This document shows positions 19,712 to 28,140 of a stretch of 64,000 bases of DNA, one piece after another. The notes under the pieces were generated by a model. It had not been told where the DNA came from. It was given only the letters and a program-made list of their open reading frames with translations, and made no database searches. A program made the translations under genes and the position numbers. The stretch lies in the NCBI RefSeq assembly GCF_013778455.1, contig NZ_JACEHE010000021.1:62001-126000 (forward strand). The letters run 5' to 3'. The stretch comes from Streptomyces himalayensis subsp. himalayensis. GTDB taxonomy: Bacteria > Actinomycetota > Actinomycetes > Streptomycetales > Streptomycetaceae. Every line of letters starts with the position of its first letter. The first letter of the stretch is position 1.

Positions 19712-20005
19712 CGGGGGGAAACCGTTTCGCAATGCCGGTCCGCTTCTCTGGATGGATTGCCGGTCATGGGGCCGTGGCCGGGGTCGTGGGAGATGTGCGG
19801 ATTGACCACGCTGGCACCCGAACCTACCTTCGTCAACACAGGCCCGGCGCCGGCTGTCCGGTCCTGCACTCCCGTGTACCGGCTCCCCGGTACGGATCCT
19901 CAGTCCCGACGTCCCGGCATGAGCCGGCTCCCACTTCCTCCTTCCGGCCGACGGCCGGCCCTTCCTCAGCACAACTGCTCACCTTCAGTGAACAGGGGCC
20001 TGGTT

Positions 20006-20812
20006 ATGGACGTCTCCTTCCTGGGCGGCCCCCGCCCGCAACGCGGTGTCGGCGTCGTCGCACCCTTCGACTTCGCGCTCGACCGCGAGCTGTGGCGATG
20101 GGTCCCCGACGACGTGTCGCTGCATCTCACCCGTACGCCGTACGTGCCCGTCGAGGTCAGTCTCGACCTGGCGCGGCTGGTCAGCGAGCACGAGACGCTG
20201 GACGAGGCGGTCCGGGCGCTGAGCGCCGCCGAGCCGGAGGTGCTCGCCTACGCCTGCACGTCCGGCAGCTTCGTGGGCGGCATCGCGGGTGAGCGCGCCA
20301 TGTGCGAGGCGATGACACGCGCCACGGCCGAGGAGCAGCTCCCCGCGCTGACCACATCGGGTGCGCTGCTGGAGGCGCTGGACGAGCTTCAGGCCCGGCG
20401 GATCGCGCTGGTCACCCCGTACACGGTGTCGGTGACCAGGGCTCTGGAGGAGTATCTGGCCGAGGCGGGCGTGCAGGTGACGGGCCGGGCCTGCCTGGGC
20501 CTGACCCGGCACATCTGGAAGGTGCCCTACCGCGACGTGGTCGCCATGGCGAGGCATGCTGTACGGGGAGTGGCGGACGCGCTCTTCATCAGCTGCACGA
20601 ATCTTCCGACGTACGACGTGATCCCCCAGCTGGAGGCCGAGTTGCGGATACCGGTGATCTCGGCCAACCAGGTGACGATGTGGTCGGCCCTGCGTCGTCT
20701 GGGTACGCGTGCCGTGGGGCCGTACCAGGCGCTGATCGATCCCGGCGCGAGGCCGGGCGCGGCTCAGCTCGACCCCCCTGCCCTGCCCGACGGACCTCCC
20801 CCCTTGCCCTGA
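20006..20812 (+). CDS. Asp/Glu racemase-fold protein, two-Cys type (maleate isomerase/EutA-like)
   Basis: 268-residue enzyme of the Asp/Glu/hydantoin racemase superfamily, closest in style to maleate cis-trans isomerase, arylmalonate decarboxylase and the ectoine-utilisation protein EutA. Both catalytic cysteines are present: Cys84 in AYACTSGSF and Cys197 in FISCTNLPTYD. The start is ATG 20006 with AGGGG upstream; the longer ORF begins 126 codons earlier without similarity. The C-terminal 20 residues are Pro-rich. It is followed after 33 nt by a paralogue lacking the second Cys. Confidence 0.82.
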   Translation: MDVSFLGGPRPQRGVGVVAPFDFALDRELWRWVPDDVSLHLTRTPYVPVEVSLDLARLVSEHETLDEAVRALSAAEPEVLAYACTSGSFVGGIAGERAMCEAMTRATAEEQLPALTTSGALLEALDELQARRIALVTPYTVSVTRALEEYLAEAGVQVTGRACLGLTRHIWKVPYRDVVAMARHAVRGVADALFISCTNLPTYDVIPQLEAELRIPVISANQVTMWSALRRLGTRAVGPYQALIDPGARPGAAQLDPPALPDGPPPLP

Positions 20813-20845
20813 CGCCAGGGGGCTTCCCAGCGAAGGAGGCTGGAC

Positions 20846-21583
20846 GTGACCGCACTCGGATTCCTGTACCCGGGCCACTCCGCCGAGGACGACTACCCGC
20901 GCATCGAGCAGCTGCTGGGCAGCGACATCCGGCTCGCGGTGATCCACACGGACATCGGCGAGGACGCCCACCGCGTCGACGCCCTGCTGGAGATGGGGTC
21001 GCCGGAGCGGCTCGCGGCCGGGGTGGAGGAGCTGCGACTGTCCGGCGCCGAGGCGGTGGTGTGGGCGTGCACCAGCGGCAGCTTCGTCCGCGGCTGGGAG
21101 GGCGCCCAGGAACAGGTGCGGTCGCTGGCGATGGCGGCGGGCCTCCCCGCGTCCAGCACGTCGTTCGCGTTCGCCCATGCCGTTCCGGAGGTGGGTGCGG
21201 GGCGCGTCGCGGTCGCGGCGACGTACCCGGACGATGTGGCCGCACACTTCGCTGCGTTCCTGAAGGACGCCGGCACCGAGGTCGTCTCGGTGCGCGGCAG
21301 CGGCATCATCACGGCGGCCGAGGTCGGCACGTGGGGCCGCGACGAGGTCCGGGAGCTGGCCCGGACCGGCGACCATCCGGACGCGGAGGCCGTCCTGCTC
21401 CCCGACACGGCCCTGCACACGGCGGCTTACATCCGCGACCTGGAAGAGGAACTCGGCAAGCCGGTCCTCACCGCCAACCAGGTCACGGTTTGGGAGGCCC
21501 TGCGCCTGGTCTCCCGCCGCGTGAACGCTCCGGCGCTCGGCGCACTGTTCACGAAGGAACCGATCGTGCAGGTGAGGGGCTAG
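20846..21583 (+). CDS. Asp/Glu racemase-fold protein, single-Cys paralogue
   Basis: 245-residue paralogue of the upstream protein, with shared motifs ACTSGSF (Cys75) and TANQVTVWEALR. At the position of the second catalytic Cys (SCTN in the neighbour) it reads LPDTALHT, so Asp187 replaces Cys. A one-Cys active site suggests a decarboxylase-like or otherwise one-sided protonation reaction rather than racemisation, or a regulatory partner of the two-Cys enzyme. The start is GTG 20846 with an excellent AAGGAGG at 20833-20839. Its stop codon lies within the left arm of a long inverted repeat. Confidence 0.82.
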   Translation: MTALGFLYPGHSAEDDYPRIEQLLGSDIRLAVIHTDIGEDAHRVDALLEMGSPERLAAGVEELRLSGAEAVVWACTSGSFVRGWEGAQEQVRSLAMAAGLPASSTSFAFAHAVPEVGAGRVAVAATYPDDVAAHFAAFLKDAGTEVVSVRGSGIITAAEVGTWGRDEVRELARTGDHPDAEAVLLPDTALHTAAYIRDLEEELGKPVLTANQVTVWEALRLVSRRVNAPALGALFTKEPIVQVRG

Positions 21584-21644
21584 GGCCTGTGTCGGAAGTG
21601 GCCCGCCCTTCGGGCGGACGACGCCACTTCCGACACAGGCCCTA
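21581..21644. terminator. 22-bp perfect inverted repeat with nested hairpin
   Basis: Arms at 21581-21602 and 21623-21644 are perfectly complementary over 22 bp. The 20-nt loop itself contains a CCGCCC/GGGCGG hairpin. The left arm starts on the TAG stop of the racemase paralogue. It works at least as a very strong terminator; its length and symmetry also resemble a small repeat element. Confidence 0.8.
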
Positions 21645-21727
21645 GGGCAGCCGCCGGGGAATAACCGGAGCTCCCCTCCTGTTAATACGACCCGCCCCAC
21701 GCGACGTACGGACAGGAAGGACCCACC

Positions 21728-22837
21728 GTGGCAGCGGACGACCCCAACGAGGCCCGAGACGAGATCCGCGGAAAGGCCCAGGGCACGGCCCCGGTGCCGC
21801 TGTCCGTACTGGACCTGGTCACCGTCGGCGCGGGCCGCACCGCCACCGACGCCCTCCGCACCAGCGTCGAACTGTCCCGCCTGGCGGAGACCCGCGGCTT
21901 CCACCGCTACTGGGTGGCCGAGCACCACTCGATGCCCGGCGTCGCCTCGTCCTCGCCCGCCGTGATCCTCGCCCACCTTGCGGCCCACACGGACCGTGTC
22001 CGCCTGGGCTCGGGCGGCGTCATGCTCCCGAACCACGCGCCCCTCGTCATCGCCGAGCAGTTCGGCACCCTGGAGGCGATGGCCCCCGGCCGTATCGACC
22101 TGGGCCTGGGTCGCGCGCCCGGTACGGACGGCGCGACGGCCGCAGCCCTGCGCCGCACCGACCGCCCCCACGAGGGCGCCGACGACTTCCCCCAGCAACT
22201 TGCCGAGCTGACGCGTTTCCTGGACGACGACTTCCCGGACGGCCACCGGTACGCCCGCATCCACGCCGTTCCGGGCCCGGTCCAGGCCACGTCGCCCGGC
22301 GGCGTGCAGTCCCGGCACCGGCCCCCGATCTGGCTGCTCGGCTCCTCGGGCTTCAGCGCGCGGCTGGCCGGCGTCCTCGGCCTGCCTTTCGCCTTCGCGC
22401 ACCACTTCTCGGCTCAGAACACGCTGCCGGCGCTCGACCTGTACCGCGAGTCGTTCCAGCCCTCCGAGGTGCTGGACGCCCCGTACGCGCTGATCGGCGT
22501 CTCGGCGGTGGCCACGGACGACGAGAAGGAGGCCCGCCGCCAGGTGCTCGCCGCGGCCCTGAACATGGTCCGGCTGCGTACCGGCCGCCCCGGCCTGGTC
22601 CCGACCCCGGAGGAGGCGGAGGCGTACGCCTTCAGCTCCCTCGAACGCGACTTCGTCGACAGCTGGAACGCGAACGTCATCCACGGCACCGCCGACCAGG
22701 TCCGCACCGGCCTGGACGACCTCCAGAAGCGCACCGGCGCCGACGAACTCATGATCACGGCGAACGCCCACGGCGGCGATGTACGCGTACGCTCGTACGA
22801 ACTGATCGCGGACGCATACGGGATGCCGCGCGGCTGA
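21728..22837 (+). CDS. LLM class flavin-dependent oxidoreductase
   Basis: 369-residue luciferase-like (LLM) monooxygenase of the MsnO8-like subfamily, expected to use reduced FMN from a separate reductase. Characteristic segments: FHRYWVAEHHSMPGVASSSP, VRLGSGGVMLPNHAPLVIAEQFGTL, and RIDLGLGRAPGTD. The start is GTG 21728 with AGGAAGGA upstream. It is separated from the racemase pair by the strong hairpin, so it is likely its own unit. Substrate unknown. Confidence 0.85.
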   Translation: MAADDPNEARDEIRGKAQGTAPVPLSVLDLVTVGAGRTATDALRTSVELSRLAETRGFHRYWVAEHHSMPGVASSSPAVILAHLAAHTDRVRLGSGGVMLPNHAPLVIAEQFGTLEAMAPGRIDLGLGRAPGTDGATAAALRRTDRPHEGADDFPQQLAELTRFLDDDFPDGHRYARIHAVPGPVQATSPGGVQSRHRPPIWLLGSSGFSARLAGVLGLPFAFAHHFSAQNTLPALDLYRESFQPSEVLDAPYALIGVSAVATDDEKEARRQVLAAALNMVRLRTGRPGLVPTPEEAEAYAFSSLERDFVDSWNANVIHGTADQVRTGLDDLQKRTGADELMITANAHGGDVRVRSYELIADAYGMPRG

Positions 22838-22878
22838 GGGGTACCGCTGTGGGCAATCGTTCCGCGGGGCTGGGGGCA

Positions 22879-22903
22879 CCTCCCAGCGGTAGCTGGGGGA
22901 GGG
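22879..22903. terminator. imperfect hairpin between convergent genes
   Basis: CCTCCCAGC and GCTGGGGGAGG flank a GGTA loop with a two-base bulge. It lies between the LLM gene and the GGDEF-EAL gene, which converge. This hairpin type recurs between Streptomyces genes. Confidence 0.5.
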
Positions 22904-22958
22904 TGGCACAGCCCACGACGGCGGGTGCGCTTCATGGCGGGGTGCCCAGGCGCCCCCG

Positions 22959-24776
22959 TCAGGTGCCGGTGCCGGCCAGCAGCTCCGAGATGCGGTCCGG
23001 CGTCACGGGGCGGGAGTACAGCCACCCCTGACCCGTATCGCACCCGATGCGCCGCAGCCGGGTCGCCTGACCGGAGGTCTCCACGCACTCCGCCGTGACC
23101 GTCAGCCCCAGCCGATGGGCCAGCTGCACCAGGGCCTCGACGATGACCTCGTCGGCGGGGTTGGGATGCGTCCCGCCGTCGTACCGGAACCCCCGTACGA
23201 ATGACCCGTCCAGCTTGAGCACGGACACGGGCAGCCGGCTGAGATACGCGAGGTTCGAGTACCCGGTGCCGAAGTCGTCGATGGCGATCCGCACGCCCAT
23301 GTCGCTCAGGGCCTGGAGGGCCTGCAGCGGCCGTCCCGCGGAGCCCATCACGGCGGACTCGGTGAGCTCCAGCTGCAGCAGACGCGGAGCCAGGCCCGTC
23401 TCCGCGAGGATGTCCGCGACATCGGCGACCAGGTCGGAGTCCCAGACCTGGCGCACCGCCACGTTGACGCTCACGAAGACCGGCTCCACACCCGGGTGCT
23501 CCAGCTGCCACTGCCGGGCCTGGCGGCAGGCGGTGCGCAGTACCCAGCGGCCGAGCTGGACGATCGAGCCGTCCTCCTCCGCCAGTCCGATGAACCGATT
23601 CGGCGTCAACGTTCCGAACTGCGGGTGATGCCAGCGCACCAGCGCCTCGACCCCGTGCAGCTCCCCGTCCTCCATGCCTACCAACGGCTGGTATTCCAGG
23701 GCGAATTCACCCCGGTCGACGGCGGGACGCAGCGTGGAGGACAGCGCCTGGCGGGTCATCCGGTGGGCGTTGCGCTCGGGGTCGAAGAGCGTCCAGCGCG
23801 CCTTGCCGTCCGCCTTGGCCCAGTACAGCGTGGTGTCCGCGGCCTGCATCAGCCCGGTCGCGGTGGTCTCCGAGGTCCGCCGCTCGACGACGCCGATGGA
23901 CGCCGACACGGACAGCCGCTGCCCCGACAGGTCGAACGGTTCCTGCACGGCCTTCAGCACCGACTCGGCCAGGTCGGCCAGCTGTTCCGTGCCGGTCGAG
24001 TCCTCCACCAGCAGCGCGAACTCGTCGCCGCCGAGCCTGGCGACGAGGGGAGTGGCGGCCCGCGCGTAACCGGCCTCGTCGGCGCAGCGCGTGAGGCGTT
24101 CCGCGACGGCCGCCAGCAGCCGGTCGCCGACCCGGTGGCCGAGCGTGTCGTTGACCGCCTTGAACCCGTCGAGGTCGAGATAGCACAGCCCGATCCGCCC
24201 GGCGCCGCCCTCCTCGTACGGCCCCGGGTCCAGAGCACCCGAAAGGCGCTCGAAGAACAGGGTCCGGTTGGGCAGCCGGGTCACCGGGTCGTGCATCTGC
24301 AGATGGCGCAGCCGCGCCTGGAGTTCGCGGCGGACGCTGATGTCCCGGACCGAGAGGAGCACCGCACCCCCGCCGTCGGCGTCCGGCAGCGGGGCGACGG
24401 TGATCTGGACCCATACCGAGTGTCCATCGGGATGTTTGAGGCGGCGGGTGCAGCGCAACCTGGCCTGCCGGCCGCGCAGGACATCGCGATACGCGTGCCA
24501 GGTGCGGGTGTCGGACGCCAGGTCCACCAGTTCCGCGGCGGCCTGCCCGGCCAGTGCCCCGGGGTCCCCGCCGAACAGGGCGGCGAACGCTTCGTTGGCG
24601 GAGCGGACGAATCCCTTGCGGTCGACGACGGCCATGGCGAGCGGAGCGGCGGCGAAGGCGGCGTGCGCAGATGAGGGGCGAGAGGAGTGCGGGGGGTCGG
24701 CCTCTGCGCCACGCTCCGTGACGGCCGGGCGCCCGAGATCCTCCGCGGGCGCAGGCCCTTCGGACGTTCCGCTCAC
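22959..24776 (-). CDS. PAS-GGDEF-EAL cyclic-di-GMP enzyme
   Basis: 605-residue protein with a PAS domain (about 40-150), GGDEF domain (about 155-335) and EAL domain (about 345-600), no transmembrane helix. The cyclase motif GGDEF (249-253) is intact; no RxxD inhibitory site is found at the expected place. The phosphodiesterase domain keeps EAL (377-379), NVAVRQ, ELTES, DDFGTGYS and ECVE, so both activities are possible; net direction cannot be read from sequence. In Streptomyces, cyclic-di-GMP holds back development through BldD. Start ATG 24776. Confidence 0.88.
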   Translation of the reverse strand: MSGTSEGPAPAEDLGRPAVTERGAEADPPHSSRPSSAHAAFAAAPLAMAVVDRKGFVRSANEAFAALFGGDPGALAGQAAAELVDLASDTRTWHAYRDVLRGRQARLRCTRRLKHPDGHSVWVQITVAPLPDADGGGAVLLSVRDISVRRELQARLRHLQMHDPVTRLPNRTLFFERLSGALDPGPYEEGGAGRIGLCYLDLDGFKAVNDTLGHRVGDRLLAAVAERLTRCADEAGYARAATPLVARLGGDEFALLVEDSTGTEQLADLAESVLKAVQEPFDLSGQRLSVSASIGVVERRTSETTATGLMQAADTTLYWAKADGKARWTLFDPERNAHRMTRQALSSTLRPAVDRGEFALEYQPLVGMEDGELHGVEALVRWHHPQFGTLTPNRFIGLAEEDGSIVQLGRWVLRTACRQARQWQLEHPGVEPVFVSVNVAVRQVWDSDLVADVADILAETGLAPRLLQLELTESAVMGSAGRPLQALQALSDMGVRIAIDDFGTGYSNLAYLSRLPVSVLKLDGSFVRGFRYDGGTHPNPADEVIVEALVQLAHRLGLTVTAECVETSGQATRLRRIGCDTGQGWLYSRPVTPDRISELLAGTGT

Positions 24777-25154
24777 CGCTCGCTCCCGCAGTGCAGTCGT
24801 TCTCGGTCAGGGCCGCGGGGCGTCCCCAAGCCGTTCCGGCTGTGGGGTGAAGGCGGTCGCTGAGGGGGGAGGACCGCCCAAGCCCCGGTCCGCGCAGGAA
24901 ATCGTGCCGATCATAGAGGCTGGCCTCCGGCCCGTTCCAGCCGCGATGCGGCGATACGCCGCACCCCTGCACGACGCCAGACCGCTTCTGCCCAGGTCCG
25001 GCCAGGGTTTCTTCGGCGGACGACCGCTTGTGACATTGCGTGAAAATCCGGGGTGTCGGAGCGCTCACCCGAGTGGTGCAGATAAACAGGGCGAACATCA
25101 ACAAACACACACAGTCTGGGTGGGGTCTCCCGAATTCCCCACCCGGAGGTCGAC
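24777..25154. other. divergent promoter region with a leader hairpin
   Basis: 378 bp between the GGDEF-EAL gene and the M6 protease gene. The only structure seen is GGGTGGGG (25118-25125) paired with CCCCACCC (25137-25144), ending directly at the GGAGG of the protease gene (25145-25149). Confidence 0.45.
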
Positions 25155-26492
25155 TTGCCGCGTCAGCTCCCCCTCAGGGGGCTACTGCGCCTCCCGGGGG
25201 CTGCGACATCAGCGGCTGCCGTCGCGGGCCCCCGGGCCCTCCGGCACGGGGGCGACCGGACCCGACTGCGCAGCACCACGGCCGCCCTCACCTCGCTGAC
25301 CGCCCTTGCCGCCACCTCGCTGGTGGCCGGCCCCGTGTCCGCCGAACCCCTGGGCGGGCTGTGCGCCCTGGAGCGCACGGCGGCACACCACTCGGAGGGC
25401 GTGGACACCTGGAACCCGGCCTATCCGCGGCCGACGGGCACCCTTGACGCGGTGATGGTCTTCCTCTCCTTCCCGGACTCCAGACCCCGCGTCACCCCTG
25501 CGGCACTGGCCGCCGACTACTTCCCCGCCACCAGCCGCTTCTTCACGCACGCCTCGTACGGCAAGTTCACGTTGCGTCCGCACCCGCAGCCCGCGTGGAT
25601 CGAGATGCCGCACGCCTCCACCTCGTACGCCATAAAGCGCGACTGGAACGCGTCGCGGCGCAGCGCGTATCTCCGGGACGCGATCAACGCCGCCAATCCG
25701 CGGGTCGACTTCCGCAAGTACGACATCGTGTACCTCGTCGCGGACCCGGATGCGCCGGGTGTCGATTCGGACGCCACCAAGGTGGTCAACTTCGAGCGCC
25801 CGATCGAGGCCGACGGCGCGGACATCAGGCGTGTGGTGACGGTCTTCGAGCGGCATCCGCCGGACCGCAACGTGCTCGCCCATGAGACGGGACACGTCTT
25901 CGACCTGCCGGATCTCTACCATCGTCCGTCCGACGGCAAGGGCGACTGGGACACCTACGTCGGCGACTGGGACGTCATGGGCAGCCAGTTCGGGCTCGCC
26001 CCGGACCTCTTCGGCTGGCACAAGTGGAAGCTCGGCTGGCTTGAGCCGAGGCAGGTCGCGTGCGTGCAGGGGCTCGGCACCACACGGCTGACGCTGGAGC
26101 CGCTCGCGGAAGGACCCGAACCCGGCGGAGCGCTGGCCGGTCAGCCGTTCGGCTCCGGGGGCGGCACCAAACTGGCGGTGGTCCGCACCGGCCGTACCAG
26201 CGCGCTCGCCTTCGAGGCCCGCGGCCCGGCCGGGAACGACGAGGTGAGCTGCACCGAGGGCATCCTCGCGTACCGCGTCCGCAGCGGGACGGCGTCCGGT
26301 GGCGGCCCGGTCGAGGTCGTGGACGCCCATCCGCACTCCGAGTCGTGCTGGGGCGACTCCGTGTATCCGGAGCTGGCGGATGCGCCGGTGCGGCTGGGGG
26401 AGACGTTCACGGTGCCGGGCGCGAAGGTACGGGTGGAGGCGGAGGACCGGACACCGTCGGGAGCGTGGACGGTGAAGATCACGACGGGGTGA
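25155..26492 (+). CDS. secreted M6-family zinc metalloprotease
   Basis: 445-residue exported protease of the M6 (immune inhibitor A-like) family. The zinc-binding HETGH is at residues 243-247, followed by VFDLPDLYH and a Met-turn-like DVMGS. A hydrophobic export segment at about 42-63 (ending PVSAEP) follows an unusually long Arg-rich n-region. The start is TTG 25155, chosen because a strong GGAGG sits 5 nt upstream; no better ATG/GTG exists before the export segment. Conserved C-terminal cysteines (VSCTEGI, SESCWGDS) may form a disulphide outside the cell. Substrate unknown. Confidence 0.85.
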   Translation: MPRQLPLRGLLRLPGAATSAAAVAGPRALRHGGDRTRLRSTTAALTSLTALAATSLVAGPVSAEPLGGLCALERTAAHHSEGVDTWNPAYPRPTGTLDAVMVFLSFPDSRPRVTPAALAADYFPATSRFFTHASYGKFTLRPHPQPAWIEMPHASTSYAIKRDWNASRRSAYLRDAINAANPRVDFRKYDIVYLVADPDAPGVDSDATKVVNFERPIEADGADIRRVVTVFERHPPDRNVLAHETGHVFDLPDLYHRPSDGKGDWDTYVGDWDVMGSQFGLAPDLFGWHKWKLGWLEPRQVACVQGLGTTRLTLEPLAEGPEPGGALAGQPFGSGGGTKLAVVRTGRTSALAFEARGPAGNDEVSCTEGILAYRVRSGTASGGGPVEVVDAHPHSESCWGDSVYPELADAPVRLGETFTVPGAKVRVEAEDRTPSGAWTVKITTG

Positions 26493-26523
26493 GGTCGGTC
26501 GGGACTTGGGGCTGCCTCGACTC

Positions 26524-26630
26524 CGGCCGAGGGGGTGCCCGACCCCGGCCGATAGGGTGCCCGACCCCTGGCCAAGGGGGTGCCCGAGGCCGGGGCCAAG
26601 GGGGTGCCCGAGGCCGAGGGGGTGTGGGTG
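26524..26630. repeat. degenerate 22-24 bp tandem repeat
   Basis: About five imperfect copies of a unit built around GGCCAAGGGGGTGCCCGA, directly after the M6 protease gene. No coding potential supported. Confidence 0.7.
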
Positions 26631-26672
26631 GCGAAGCCCCCACAACGCGGGGCGAAGCCGCGCAGAAACAAC

Positions 26673-26716
26673 GATGGCGAGGAGGTTCGCGCTTTCCGCG
26701 AACACACCTCGCCATC
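26673..26716. terminator. hairpin between M6 protease gene and tRNA-Lys
   Basis: GATGGCGAGG (26673-26682) pairs with CCTCGCCATC (26707-26716), with an inner stem GTTCGCG/CGCGAAC. Suitable as a terminator in both directions. Confidence 0.75.
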
Positions 26717-26723
26717 GCCATCG

Positions 26724-26797
26724 TGCGCCGCCAGGGACTCGAACCCCGGACCCGCTGATTAAGAGTCAGCTGCTCTAACCAACTGAGCTAGCGGCGC
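26724..26797 (-). tRNA. tRNA-Lys (CTT), second copy
   Basis: Same sequence and structure as the copy at 12200-12273: anticodon loop CTCTTAA, acceptor GCGCCGC/GCGGCGC, T-loop GTTCGAGT. Ten or so bases just upstream of the mature 5' end are also shared between the copies. The 3' end of the prim-pol-like frame runs into it. Confidence 0.95.
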
Positions 26798-27476
26798 CTG
26801 CTGACGTCGAAGACCTTAGCACCCTGGTCGGCGGGAGGAAAATCGATATCCGCGGGGCCGTCGCAGGTTCCCGGCCGTCTCCCGCCGCCGCCCTCGCCGG
26901 GGCTGCTCCGGGCCGCTCCGCGGTCTCGCGGGCCGCGCGGACACCGGCCCAGAGAAGGACCTCCGGCCCGGGCAGCCAGGGGTTCCGGGTGCCGGGCGCG
27001 ACGAGCCAGCGGCAGTCGAGCCGGGTCGAGGCGGACGGCCCGGGCACCAGCGGCGGCACGGTGACGGCGTCACCGCGGCCGTAGCACAGCAGCGGCGGCA
27101 CGCCGCGGCACCGGCCGGCCCATTCCTCCCAGGCCAGCAGCGAGGGCAGCCGCTGAGCGGTCCCCGGCGCGGCGAACAGCAGCATGCGTCCGCGGTACGC
27201 GGCGATGGGCCCCGATCCCGGGCCCTCGTCCCACAACCGGTCCAGCATGCGGCGGCCGAAGATGGCGGGGACGTTGACGACGTCGAACGCGTCACCGCAG
27301 GGCAGCACGATCGGAGCCTCGGGGCGCTCGTGCCATAACGCGAGGGTGCTCTGCGGATCGCTGCCTGCTGAGGCGAGCCAGGACGCCCCCTCGAATGTGA
27401 TGTCCGAGACGTCGAACTGATCGTGTGCGGACAAAGCGTGGACGGACAAGGCCACAGGAAGCTGTTTGCTGCTCAT
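26775..27476 (-). CDS. prim-pol-like domain protein
   Basis: 233 residues as drawn. It resembles the Streptomyces proteins annotated as bifunctional DNA primase/polymerase N-terminal-like: APIVLPCGDAFDVVNVPAIFGRRML, RGRMLLFAAPGTAQRLPSLLAWE and a final DCRWLVAPGTRNPWLPGPEVLLWA. Catalytic metal ligands of true prim-pols are not obvious, so replication activity is doubtful. The start is ATG 27476, where similarity begins; no Shine-Dalgarno is visible. The frame continues into the tRNA-Lys gene (overlap 26775-26797), and the last 40 or so residues are low-complexity, so the functional protein may end earlier or the 3' end has been altered. Confidence 0.65.
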   Translation of the reverse strand: MSSKQLPVALSVHALSAHDQFDVSDITFEGASWLASAGSDPQSTLALWHERPEAPIVLPCGDAFDVVNVPAIFGRRMLDRLWDEGPGSGPIAAYRGRMLLFAAPGTAQRLPSLLAWEEWAGRCRGVPPLLCYGRGDAVTVPPLVPGPSASTRLDCRWLVAPGTRNPWLPGPEVLLWAGVRAARETAERPGAAPARAAAGDGREPATAPRISIFLPPTRVLRSSTSAGAASSVG

Positions 27477-27668
27477 GGCATTTGTGTGTACCGGCAGTGA
27501 GCGTGACGCTTCCGTGAGTTGCGGGAAACCGGTCCGCCGGCGGAACGGAGGGAGTACCCTGCCCTCGGGCATATGCCGGAAGATCGTGCTCCGGCCTTTT
27601 GCCTCACGAGCAATCGCGGGTCCCCGGGCGGCTGGCGGCTCGTGCCTCTCGGGCGCTCGCGAGCGGGC

Positions 27669-28019
27669 TCAGGCCTCGGCTTCGGTCCCGCGCAGCAGGT
27701 CGCGCCCGTACTCGACCATCTTCTTCGCGTAGTCCTCCGTCCATTCGGCGCGGGCGGCGATGTCGGCGGGCGTCAGGCGGTCGAAGCGGCGCGGATCCGC
27801 GAGCTGTGCGGCGGCTATCGCCTGGTACTCGACGGCTCTGTCCGTCGCGGCCCGGAAGGCGAGGGTCAGCTCGGTGGCTCGGGACAGCAGCTCCCGCGGA
27901 TCCTCGATCGACTCCAGGTCGAAGAAGTGCTCCGGGTCGGCGGCCACCTCCGCAGGCTCGAAGAGCAGCGGCGCGGGGCGCAGCCGCGGCTCGGTACGGG
28001 GCCGCTCGGGCTCCGCCAT
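27669..28019 (-). CDS. conserved hypothetical protein
   Basis: 116-residue soluble, mostly helical and acidic protein with no domain I recognise. The start is ATG 28019 with a very good GAGGAGGAG upstream, which argues that it is a real gene. It lies 121 bp downstream of the helicase gene on the same strand and may belong to that operon or be a separate unit. Confidence 0.65.
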   Translation of the reverse strand: MAEPERPRTEPRLRPAPLLFEPAEVAADPEHFFDLESIEDPRELLSRATELTLAFRAATDRAVEYQAIAAAQLADPRRFDRLTPADIAARAEWTEDYAKKMVEYGRDLLRGTEAEA

Positions 28020-28140
28020 GGTTCTCCTCCTCGTACGGTTCCGTGGCCCTTGGGGGCCACGTTCCATTGTCCCGTGCCGCGCAAGTAGGCCCCCGGCCCA
28101 GGACGCCGGTCCGGCGGCGCGCAGGACTCCGTCCGGCGAT

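Noticed and set aside
19985..22909. 974-codon minus-strand open frame
   Set aside because: It lies antisense to two racemase-fold genes and the LLM gene, has repetitive Arg/Gly/Asp composition and no domain; it is a GC-skew shadow.
12200..26797. Integrated element bounded by the two identical tRNA-Lys genes
   Set aside because: The 14.5 kb between them holds housekeeping-style genes with no integrase, excisionase or phage gene; duplicated tRNA genes are common.
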